Shown here: positions 23,101 through 32,987 of the stretch, one piece after another | How the letters are laid out: every line of letters starts with the position of its first letter | Position numbering within the stretch: position 1 is the first letter of the stretch | NCBI GenBank assembly: GCA_026745465.1 | Contig: JACYXH010000719.1 | Span: forward strand, 1,152,637 to 1,216,636 | Reading direction: 5' to 3' | Length of the DNA: 64,000 nt | From: Lota lota | Taxonomy: Eukaryota; Chordata; Actinopteri; Gadiformes; Lotidae | The notes under the pieces: generated by a model | The model's database searches: none | The model's input: the letters and a program-made list of their open reading frames with translations, nothing else | What the model was told of the DNA's origin: nothing | Translations under genes and position numbers: made by a program

Positions 23101-23323
23101 GATCAACCATCCCTGATATGAAGGTATTAACCCGTAAACCAGGTCTTGTGGGGAAAAGCTCGTTGCAAACAGGACATTTGTACTGTACTTTGTCATCCCA
23201 GAACTTTGTAATACAGGTTCTGCAGAAGTTGTGTCCACATGGTGTGGAAACTGGGCTGTTGAACACATCCAGACAGATGGGACATGAAAAGTCCTCTTCA
23301 GACCAGGAAGTAGCAGAGGCCAT
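20148..23323 (-). CDS. Fish TRIM E3 ubiquitin ligase (RING/B-box/coiled-coil/B30.2)
   Basis: Two coding exons, 23323-22261 and 20701-20148, join to 539 codons (538 aa). The donor is GTAAGC at 22260 and the acceptor CAG at 20704-20702, phase 1, giving KKYACEFTLDPNTA at the junction, a normal start for a PRY-SPRY domain. In order: a C3HC4 RING at about residues 14-58 (CPICLDVFNSPVSTPCGHNFC), B-box type zinc ligands at about 95-125 and 148-185 (CKKHNRLLELFC), a long coiled coil at about 190-310, and B30.2 at about 355-538 with LDP, WEVEW and LDRPAGTLSFY motifs. This is the layout of finTRIM and TRIM16/TRIM25-like fish proteins, cytoplasmic E3 ligases often linked to antiviral signalling. The RING cysteines look complete and there is no break, so the gene appears functional. 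A 5' non-coding exon ends at 23512 (donor GTGAGT), with acceptor TAG two bases before the ATG. The coding intron contains a MITE. Which TRIM subgroup it belongs to is not settled. Confidence 0.88.
21331..22125 (+). mobile_element. TTAA-type MITE family, copy 1 (in TRIM intron)
   Basis: Starts AAGAGCCAGTGAGCCC and shares with the copy at 36183 the words GAGTTCTAG, GTGTATGAGC.TTATAATGA, AAGCTTA.CCCTCA, a GGAACGTTCAC.TAA.TGTTT block and GTGATAAAAATGGCAT near the other end. It lacks a clear TTAA flank, so its ends have decayed. It has an internal expansion of a 30-bp unit (about 21770-21925). No coding capacity. Confidence 0.65.
21731..21768. repeat. Perfect 16-bp hairpin plus 30-bp GACGTC repeats
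   Basis: TGACGTCTGAGGGCCT (21731-21746) and its exact reverse complement (21753-21768) are separated by a 6-base loop, CGGAAA. The right arm leads into about five tandem copies of a 30-bp unit containing CAGACGTCAGATGAGACGAG (to about 21925). Confidence 0.85.
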
Positions 23324-23511
23324 TCCTAGAAAACAATTGTTTCATCAATATTTTTTTTAACATTACATTCATTTTTACCTTGTATAACAATGATAAAATG
23401 AAGGTTTTAACTCGTTCTAATGCATGTGTTTTATATGTTGTATATTGTACAACATGAAGCCCTGCCAGCCACAGCTTCAATGAGAATTACGGTCAAATAT
23501 GTTGGACTCAC

Positions 23512-23640
23512 CTTATAATATTTCTGTCTGACTATTCCGTGTAAAAAGTGTTGTTCCTCGACGTCGTGTTATTTTGGTTTCGGTTTAAATTAACTGTTTC
23601 CTGAACAACACGTCCCCTCCTCCGTTTACACGTACACATT
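23512..23640 (-). promoter_or_regulatory. Probable TRIM 5' exon and promoter with ISRE-like motif
   Basis: On the minus strand an AAG/GTGAGT donor (boundary 23512/23511) marks the end of a 5' non-coding exon. Just upstream, 23587-23576 reads TAAACCGAAACC, one base from the GAAANNGAAA core of interferon-stimulated response elements. This fits an interferon-inducible TRIM, but the transcription start is not known and the motif is short. Confidence 0.4.
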
Positions 23641-24317
23641 CCAATAAGCAGAACGACACAAACACGCCATCTGCTGGTGGGTCCAACTGGTTCCTACAGC
23701 TCTGGGCCCACAGAACACCGAGAGAGAAAGAGAGAGCTGATATGAGCTCATTTAAAGCATGATATCATCGGTACCTTTGCAGAGGGGAAACCAGGTGCGA
23801 ACCCGGTCCCCACCCAAACCCGGTTCCTGACCTAGGTAACCCGGTCCTGAGCCGATATAATTAGCATTTCTTATTTGTAGAATGTATCAGTTATAGGTTG
23901 TGATTTTTATAACATTATTTAAATCACCATCTATTGAATACTGATATTTCCAGGTAATTTTAAGCTACGAGCTAGTGGAAAATATTCACATTGTCACTTT
24001 AATTCAAATCAAATCCAGTTAAACATTGAGATTTACGTCCAGTGCAGTAACCAACAGCGACCACTAGGTGTCCCCAGAACGCTATAAAGACCATTCGGAT
24101 GTTGACACTCAGGGTTGTTTAAGCTTGAAGCGCTCCATGTGTCGATTCAGGAGCTGGATCCACCCCAGACCTCCGCGTGTTTGTGTCCTGGACAGGATGT
24201 GGCGACTCCCCCCACTTCCTGTGGCCTACAGAGAAAAATGAGTCCCTGAAAACAATCCCTTTCCATATCAAGGGGGCCTTTGAAAACCCAGTGGCTTTTC
24301 AGATGGAGAGAAGATCT

Positions 24318-25495
24318 GCATGTAGCTACAGTAGCATGTAGCTTCTGTTAAACTCAAACCACGAGAGCTACTAGAGTAGTTGAGTGGCTAATGTAGCATG
24401 TAGCCACTATAACACTGTAACCACTAGGGCCACTAGAATGGTTGGGTAGCTAATGTAGCATGTAGCCACTATAACACTGTAACCACTAGGACCACTAGAA
24501 TGGTTGGGTGGCTAATGTAGCATGTAGCCACTATAACACTGTAACCACTAGGACCACTAGAGTAGTTGGGTGGCTAATGTAGCATGTAGCCACTATAACA
24601 CTAACCACTAGGGCCACTAGATTGGTTGGGTGGCTAATGTAGCATGTAGCCACTATAACACTGTAACCACTAGGACCACTAGAGTAGTTGGGTGGCTAAT
24701 GTAGCATGTAGCGAATATAACACTAACCACTAGGGCCACTAGAATGGTTGGGTGGCTAATGTAGCATGTAACCACTATAACACTGTAACCACTAGGGCCA
24801 CTAGATTGGTTGGGTGGCTAATGTAGCATGTAGCCACTATAACACTGTAACCACTAGGACCACTAGAGTAGTTGGGTGGCTAATGTAGCATGTAGCCACT
24901 ATAACACTAACCACTAGGGCCACTAGATTGGTTGGGTGGCTAATGTAGCATGTAGCCACTATAACACTGTAACCACTAGGACCACTAGAGTAGTTGGGTG
25001 GCTAATGTAGCATGTAGCGAATATAACACTAACCACTAGGGCCACTAGAATGGTTGGGTGGCTAATGTAGCATGTAGCCACTATAACACTGTAACCACTA
25101 TAGCCACTAGAGTAGTTGGGTGGCTAATGTAGCATGTAGCGACTATAACACTGTAACCACGAGAGCCACTAGAGTAGCTGAGTGGCTAATGTAGCATGTA
25201 GCCACCATAACACTGTAACCACTAGGGCCACTAGAGTAGTTGGGTGGCTAATGTAGCATGTAGCCACTATAACACTGTAACCATGAGAGCCACTAGAGTA
25301 GCTGAGTGGCTAATGTAGCATGTAGCCACTATAACACTAACCACTAGGGCCACTAGAATGGTTGGGTGGCTAATGTAGTATGTAGCCACTATAACACTGT
25401 AACCACTATAGCCACTAGAGTAGCTGAGTGGCTAATGTAGCATGTAGCCACTATAACACTGTAACCACTGTAGCCACTAGAGTAGCTGAGTGGCA
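24318..25495. repeat. 62-bp minisatellite
   Basis: About 19 tandem copies of a roughly 62-bp unit built on ACCACTAGGGCCACTAGA, GGTGGCTAATGTAGCATG and TAGCCACTATAACACT, with 58- to 62-bp length variants. Variants recur in ordered groups, for example a GCGAATATAACACTAACC form at about 24710 and 25018, which points to block duplication. Upstream, 23650-24310 holds no recognisable gene. Confidence 0.92.
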
Positions 25496-26071
25496 TGACT
25501 TGGTCATCGCCGGTGTGGAGTGAATTGGCAGCAAACCTTTTGCAGACCTGCTAAACGGGGATATGTACCACATTTGAAAACCTTTTTCCAGTGAACCGCT
25601 GAGATATAGGCCTTATCAATCCAATATAATATACATAAACCCTAGAATAACGATAGTTATCCACAGATACTGACTGTGTCAATACCTAACTATAAAACCT
25701 CTGCTATGAACCCAGTGCGCTGGCCATGTGGGTCTGGGTATTGGTCCTGCACACACAGCAGCTGGAGATGATGACCAAACGGTGACCAGCACGACACCGC
25801 CACAGGACAAGGCAGTGAAGCGGCATTCCCGGCTGACGTCCCCAGGCTCCTGTGTGCCATGGGGGGCATAAGTGTCATTTCTTAGCCTCCTTGAGATTCG
25901 CAGTACATGCTGACCTAAAATGCACAACGACATGTGGGGCAACCTGGCCTCACATTTAACCTCAGTCGCGCCACAACATTTATTTTCAATGTCCGTTGGC
26001 ATTTCCCGGCATCTTGTGCACCTGCACCATGGAGGCACACCCTCTGTTGGGGCTTCTGCCGGTCCTGAACG
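25496..26071. other. Unique sequence between satellites
   Basis: No gene recognised. Moderately GC-rich frames of 60-119 codons on both strands show no domain and run into the adjacent satellite. Confidence 0.4.
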
Positions 26072-26632
26072 GCAGGTTGGAGCACGTCACGGCAGGTTGG
26101 AGCACATCACGGCCGGTTGGAGCACGTCACGGCCGGTTGGAGCACATCACGGCAGGTTGGAGCACGTCACGGCCGGTTGGAGCACATCACGGCCGGTTGG
26201 AGCACATCACGGCCGGTTGGAGCACGTCACGGCCGGTTGGAGCACATCACGGCCGGTTGGAGCACATCACGGCCGGTTGGAGCACGTCACGGCCGGTTGG
26301 AGCACATCACGGCCGGTTGGAGCACGTCACGGCCGGTTGGAGCACGTCACGGCCGGTTGGAGCACGTCACGGCAGGTTGGAGCACGTCACGGCCGGTTGG
26401 AGCACGTCACGGCAGGTTGGAGCACGTCACGGCAGGTTGGAGCCCGTCACGGCAGGTTGGAGCACGTCACGGCCGGTTGGAGCACGTCACGGCAGGTTGG
26501 AGCACGTCACGGCAGGTTGGAGCACGTCACGGCAGGTTGGAGCACGTCACGGCCGGTTGGAGCACATCACGGCAGGTTGGAGCACGTCACGGCAGGTTGG
26601 AGCACGTCACGGCCGGTTGGAGCACGTCACGG
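26072..26632. repeat. Exact-period 20-bp minisatellite
   Basis: 28 tandem copies of GGCCGGTTGGAGCACGTCAC with C/A and G/A variants (GGCAGG, CACATC) and no length changes. The unit has no stop in any plus frame and 20 is not a multiple of three, so all three plus frames give the same 20-residue repeat. The long frames here (205-238 codons) are satellite artefacts. Confidence 0.95.
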
Positions 26633-26999
26633 ATGAGGCCGGGTTCTCGGTCCACGGCTCTGGCTAAGCCCCGAGCATCGTCAGCGTCCAGGTTACGAAT
26701 CACATCCTGTAAATCACATTTCAAAGACATTTGAAACCCTAACCCTATTTTAATTAAACCCTTGCCCGAACCTGTCCCGGAAACTTGCAGTATATGTTTA
26801 CACCTGTGTAACCCCCGGTGCTCCTGCAGCCTCTCCGCCCTCACTCGGTCATCTTCGGATATTCCGAATGAGGCCCTGGTTCCTCTCCCTCTAGCGGCCT
26901 GTCTTGCTCTTGACGCACCGCTCCCTCGTGCCGTTCTGCCCGCGCTTGACGTCCCTCTACTGGCCGGTCCTTCTCTTGCCACTCCAGCCGCTCCACTCG

Positions 27000-27345
27000 C
27001 TCCTGCCGCACCGCTGGAGTCCACTCGCTCCTGCCGCACCGCTCACTCCTGCCGCTCCACTCGCTCCTGCCGCACCGCTCACTCCTGCCGCTCTACTCGC
27101 TCCTGCCGCTCCACTCGCTCCTGCCGCACCGCTCACTCCTGCCGCTCTACTCGCTCCAGCCGCTCCACTCGCTCCTGCCACACCGCTGGAGTCCACTCGC
27201 TCCTGCCGCACCGCTCACTCCTGCCGCTCCACTCGCTCATGCCGCACCGCTCACTCCTGCCGCTCCACTCGCTCCTGCCGCACCGCTCACTCCTGCCGCT
27301 CCACTCGCTCCTGCCGCACCGCTCACTCCTGCCGCTCATGCTCAT
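27000..27345. repeat. 36-bp minisatellite
   Basis: Roughly ten imperfect copies of a unit containing TCCTGCCGCACCGCTCACTC and CTGCCGCTCCACTCGC, with a 24-bp GGAGTCCACTCG variant occurring twice. The proline/alanine- and serine/arginine-rich frames across it are composition artefacts. Confidence 0.9.
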
Positions 27346-27349
27346 CCAT

Positions 27350-28440
27350 TGTACGGGCCCCTATAGACAGGTTTCTGGGCAATGTCACAGCAGAGAGGCG
27401 CACACAACCAGGGGGCATAAAGCCAGACAGACAATCGTCAAGATGGCAAGGATTTGTTGTGCCCTGAACTGCGCTAATCCCCAAAACCAGGGATAGAAAA
27501 ATAAAATGATATACCATGGGGTTCATTGATACATTTGAGTCGTAATATTGGGATTTGTATGCACGTAGATTTTCTTAAGTAGATACACCAGGCTTTTCTA
27601 TCAGATACGTGTAGGCTATAAACCCCAATAGTGAGTATTTCATTTTCTGTAATCTGTGTAGATGGATGCTTCCAATTTGTGTGACGTCCCCTGCCACATG
27701 CCACCCCCTCCCGTTAGGGTTATTATCGTTCATTTAAAGATTTAGAGATTATTTTAATGATTATTAAAAACGTTAAAATGATTGTTAAAAAGATTTAACG
27801 ATAACTGACTGTTTAAAATTCACACGCAGATTCATTAAGGAACAACTGAAACATGTAAGTCAAGTTTATAAATCATAAAGGTTTCACTAACTCAGTCAGC
27901 AAGCCTTCGAACCATTCTTAGAATTACAAGAGGGCCAATTGTGTCATTTATCTATGCAGCCAAATTATAGTCAGTGAGGTCACACTACAAACAAACATTA
28001 GCTATGTTAAATTAATATGCAGAACAAACAAACCCATTCACCTCTGGAAATAGCGATGGATCATTACGTCATCGGGCTTCCTCAGACAAAATGCAACGCC
28101 GTCCTTACACCGACAGCACCGCTGTGGTCGCCAATGGGACCGCAGCGCTTCCTGGCAACAACACCGGGTTATTGGCCCTGGGTGCGCGCGCAGCCAGCCT
28201 TGTTTAGTGAACGGGAACCCCAGATGGCACCTCATCACATCCCAAATAAATCAGCCCCCAATGAGGTACTGAGATCAGGAAGCAAAAAAAGGGGGGATAT
28301 TGAATATTGTCAAACTGAATTCATCATAGCGGGTAGTCTCAGTGTTTGCTCCGGTCTGTCTGAACCAACCCAAATGTATGAATAGTCTCGAATCAATCAG
28401 ATTTTACGGTAGGCTATAGTATTAAACTAAAAAAAGGCAA
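27350..28440. other. Non-genic stretch
   Basis: AT-rich with no exon, RNA gene or clear transposon seen. Confidence 0.45.
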
Positions 28441-28442
28441 TA

Positions 28443-28566
<124 letters not shown>

Positions 28567-28569
28567 GCG

Positions 28570-29360
28570 TCGTCGACTCCAGACAAGCGGGTAGGCCGGT
28601 TGTAACGGGAATGCAAATCCCGGCCGCGCCGGGCTACGGGAGAGCGCGACCGAACTCGACGTGCTAACACGCGAATTCGGTCTTGTTTAACGCAACATTT
28701 CGAAGACGTTAATTGCTCTAATGGCCTTCCATTCTGGGCTGCGGCGCCGAGGCGAACCGTGTCGAGCCGGGCCAGTATAGTGGAAAACACGTAAATGTTT
28801 GTGTAGCTCTAATCCCGCCCCCACCCCCCCAACCTGCCCCCACCCACCCAAACCTGCCCCCACCCACGACGGCTGAGATTTGTGGCTCGAACGAAGCTCG
28901 CTTTCGCTGGCTGCAACTGCGATCGTTCCAGCTGAGATAATTGATATAGATGTTTAACAGCTATTTATGCGTGAGGACGGGCGGAAATGGACGGTTGATA
29001 GGTAATGCGTAAGTAACGCATTGAACCATTATCTCTTGCTGTGGACACGGGTAGCTAGCCCCGTATGCGCCCTGCGCTCCGCCCGAACCAAGCGGCACCA
29101 GAAGTGCATTGAAAAGTTTGTTTTGCAGCGTATCATCTATGTCTAATTGCGTTGTTGTTGTTTTAATGTGGACACCTGCGTGACTTCTCTGTGTGATTTC
29201 AAATGTCCGATATGGGAAAGTGGTTGAACATCAGTGTTGGCCCCCGGCGGAGTGCTACGGCATCAGCGTGAGACCGCGCCGGGGCATGCTGGCTAGGTAG
29301 CTACTTGGCTGCGACGCGCAGGGCTTTGATCCGGCGGAGCTGCTGCTCGGACGTAGTATC
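28570..29360 (+). promoter_or_regulatory. CpG-rich region, candidate CUEDC1 promoter/first exon
   Basis: CpG density rises sharply at 28566-28780 and 29200-29345 compared with the AT-rich surroundings. It lies 3.3-4.4 kb upstream of the acceptor (32681-32682) of the exon carrying the CUEDC1 start codon, so a non-coding first exon here would be ordinary. The exact start and donor are not defined. Confidence 0.45.
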
Positions 29361-30172
29361 TTGAAAAGAAGGGTCGAGCTATCAAATAGACTTGATTAGG
29401 TTGTATCTTAAACACGTCTTTTCCCTCTTTTTTTTGCGGGATGTTATTAGGAATCAGAGAATGAGGCCTTCTGAGCTATGAACTCAGCGCACGCTGTTTA
29501 GGGAGTATGCATGTTGTTGTTGTTGGCTTTTATCAAGTCAAACGCCCATTATTGTGCCACTTGCAAATGGATGTTGTATGCTATTCGGTGTTAATGAGTC
29601 TGTCTAAACGAATGGTGTGGCTAGTGTTTAACATACACTTAAATGTGCATGGGACTGGAGGTGATCCCGCTGGTCGGCTGCTGCTACACATTGATAGAAA
29701 CAAGCAGCTGTTAGTGACTAACAGATACTGTTTGGACTAACGTTGAATCACGCCATACAAATGTATTCACATGAGAAATTGGCGTGGATAGATCTCAGGA
29801 AGGTGAAGCGTTCCTGGATCCTAAACGGTGCGTTCATTGGATTAGGTTACACTTTGTTTCTGTTTCAACAACACAACTCAGGAAGTTGCAATCGCGGTTA
29901 TGTTATTGTGACCGTTTTGGGATGATATGACTTGCATGAAATATATTACACATTTTATATATATATATACAACTTGACACGATTTGTTTCAGGTAAAGCG
30001 AAGGGACAGTAAAGTAGCAGTTAGTGATACATTCCACTAATTGGCTACGTTGTATTCAAGTTCTTCAGAAAAACTATTGTAAACATAAATGCCCATGCAA
30101 TAAGTTAAAAAGCATACAGTGAACAATAAGTAAATACAAGTTAAGCTTAACAACCCCCAAATATGTCTTTAT

Positions 30173-30570
30173 TTAAAGGGGTAGTGAACCCAAAATCATT
30201 TTTTAAAAATAATGGTGGCAATATGTCTTACATGATCGTCAACATAGTAATCTGTGCCTTATTGTCACGTTACTAAAATAAGCCAGTTTTTGCCCGTTTC
30301 TGCAGACCAGTTTGTGAGCGTACCGCTCCGAACACCGGTGGCGTCGGAGACCTTTCATGAGGTCAAAGGGCCTTTTGGCGTGCCCTTTAACGTCCCGACG
30401 AAGGGACATCGGCGGTGAAGTGTGTGTGTGTGACGCTCACGACCGAGAGAGGGCTTCTCAGACACTTACAACACCGCGGAGTGTGGCGCGTTTCATACAC
30501 AACATCGCTCATTTTAAAGCGCATACACAAGTCGTTGTGTATGCGTTGTGTATGTGTATGCGTGTGTATG
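30173..30570 (+). mobile_element. TTAA-type MITE family, copy 2
   Basis: TTAA at 30173-30176 is followed by AGGGGTAGTGAACCCAAAA. The sequence then matches the copy at 58188 in the same order (ATCGTCAACATAGTAATCTG, TTACTAAAATAAG, TCTCAGACACTTA). The far end dissolves into a degenerate GTGTATGC repeat at about 30530-30620. The TTAAAGGGG start matches the TTAAAGGRR termini known from T2/Kolobok-type MITEs. Confidence 0.65.
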
Positions 30571-30639
30571 TGTATGTGTTGTGAATGCGTTGCGTTGTAT
30601 CAGTTGTGTATAAGTTGTGTACGTGCTTTAAAAAAAGTA

Positions 30640-32680
30640 TCAACACGTTGCTGTGGGTTGCAACATTGGGGGAGAACATTTCACTCCTCCCTCCCAGAAC
30701 TCTAAGCCCAAGATGTTTTGTTGTTTAAAATCTCGTTACATTCGAGGCGACGGGGGGTTAATTGACACTTTAAAGCTGTACAGTCAGTTACATTTCTGTT
30801 CGGCTGCTTTGTTGGCATGTGTGACAACACCAGGGCTACTACAGGTGAACGGACATCCAAGAGAACTACTGCATCGCACTGTTTTCATTGTCACCGGCCG
30901 TCTTGGCCCTCGGTACAAGCAGCGTAAATGATCTTGCACATGTCCCTTTACCTTTTTGTGCCAGGCTGCTGTGCCTTCAGTTGCTTTGACTCCGTTAAGA
31001 CCTTGGCAGGCTGTGTGGAGGCTGCACAGGCAGCAGGTAATCAGGCAACAGGCAATCAGGCAAACAGGCAACAGGTAATCAGGCAAACAGGTAATCAGGC
31101 AACAGGTAATCAGGCAACAGGTAATCAGACAAACACGCAACAGGCAACAGGTAATCAGGCAAACAGGCAACAGGTAAACAGGCAACAGGCTCCGGCTATT
31201 TTTTTCTAGGTGCCTTTATTTGTTTAGTTTCTCTTGTATTAAGGATCATCTTTTTTTGCGTTCTCCGTGATCATTTCCAAGTGATTCTTTTCACAGCGAT
31301 GTTGCTTACTTTTGTTACTTTGTTTTCCGTTGTCTCGCTGCTGTTGTTTACATTTGCCGTGCCCCACAATGTAGCCGAAAACCCATTATGCGTAGCCTGA
31401 AATCTATACATGCATCTTTTAATGGAAGACAGTAAAATCAGCTATATATATATTGTACTAAGATTCAACAGTTTTAGTTTCATGTCATTTTCTCTTTATC
31501 TGTTGAGCTCTGGCAGATCATTTGTAATTATCTTTCACCTAGAAACACCATTGTAACTGTTTCAGTGAACCTTCTATCGTTTAAATATCTTAAGTCAAGT
31601 GTTTTTTGTTTTGTCGGTGCTGTTCCACGTGTAATGCAATTATTTGGTGTGTCCCCTCACATCCTTTTTAAGAGTCCAACCATCACAATGGTGGTCTATT
31701 TCCGCTGTTTGCTGATGCTCGCCAAACAGCGTTTGTCTTTTGTGTACTGTAAAACAGTGCACCACCCAAGAGGCGGGCTGTATGGTGGACCTGGAGAGGT
31801 GGTGGGCGTTGCTCACTTTACGATAGGAGGCAGCCGTCAGAGGAATGAGTGGGCAGGGTTTAGATTGGCCAATGGCAGTCAGCAAGTTAACATGCGGCTG
31901 GGCGGCAGGTTCCCGCTAAAAATGCGTGCTTTTTTATTTTATTTAATTTATCTGGGCATTCAAACACTTGTCCTTATTTAGTTTAACACCTTTAGTCGTT
32001 ATTTGCGATGCAAATCTTGGTAACAAGATGCACTTCTTCCCGGTAGCGGTCCTATTCTATGCCTGTGAATACTGCTACGTGCAGAGCGCATCACAGGGGC
32101 TGCTGCTACATTGGATTATATGTTGGATTAAATCAGTGGTGTGTATTATCCCTTCAGTCTATGGTATTATCCGTTATAGCTCCTTTCCTTAGTGCGCGAG
32201 TGAGATTATGTTGGACTGAGTTATTCCAAGAAATAGTAATCCCACTGATTCCTGCTCCTTTTAGTGATGTTACATTTATTTGACATTCCTTTACGTCTAA
32301 ACTTATAGAAACGTTAAGAGAACCATGTGGTTCCACTCTTAACTAGTCCAAACTAAACTCTGTAGTGCCGTGTGGTTCCACTCTTAACTAGTCCAAACTA
32401 AACTCTGTGTTTGTGACAAAAAAAATTCAATAATAAAATAGCACATTTTGATAGAAGGGGCTGAGAGTCATTAAGTCTAAAAAATGAAGTAGTCCAACCA
32501 TTTTGACCCTTTTGTTGGTCAAAATATTGAAAAATGTTAAAATATTAAAACATCTATGAACTTTTAATTTCTGAAACTCATTGAATTTATCAGAACATAA
32601 TCCATTGGAACCATGTGTTGTGTCTATATTCATAATATTGTCCTACCTTTTGCTAACATTTACCATCTTTGATCTTTCTC
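30640..32680. other. Probable CUEDC1 intron 1 with minor repeats
   Basis: No exon recognised. At 31030-31195 there is a minisatellite of CAGGTAATCAGGCAAACAGG-like units. At 32317-32405 a 52- to 53-bp unit with GTGGTTCCACTCTTAACTAG is duplicated in tandem. Confidence 0.45.
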
Positions 32681-32987
32681 AGGTGTTGATCTGATCCAGC
32701 TATGAGGGCCAACAGTTTGGTATCATCTCTAAACATCTCATTGTGAGAGCTGCCTTGGGATGTTCTTTAAAACACACTGACATTAACCAGCACAAAAAGT
32801 TGACATTTCTGTAAGGGATTGGATGGCAAAGTGAATTTGATTTCATTAAACCATCAAATTGTGCTTCTCGGAAAGAAAAGCCATGTTTGAATGATAAACT
32901 GATAAGGATAACCGCAACCACAAGGAAAACCCAGAAGAGTGGAACAGTTCAGTCAACAGTAGAGGAAGAGCTGGTGAGGTCCTGGAA

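Noticed and set aside
22395-23360. Plus-strand frames of 67-109 codons
   Set aside because: Antisense to the RING/coiled-coil exon of the TRIM gene.
25920-26734. Three overlapping plus-strand frames of 205-238 codons
   Set aside because: All arise from the stop-free 20-bp minisatellite and encode the same repeat in every frame; no gene structure around them.
13745-27345. Tandem arrays as possible CRISPR-like arrays
   Set aside because: Units are contiguous and nearly identical with no unique spacers, in a vertebrate genome.
26587-27496. Ala/Gly/Arg-rich frames of 150-244 codons
   Set aside because: Products of the 36-bp minisatellite and its GC-rich flank.
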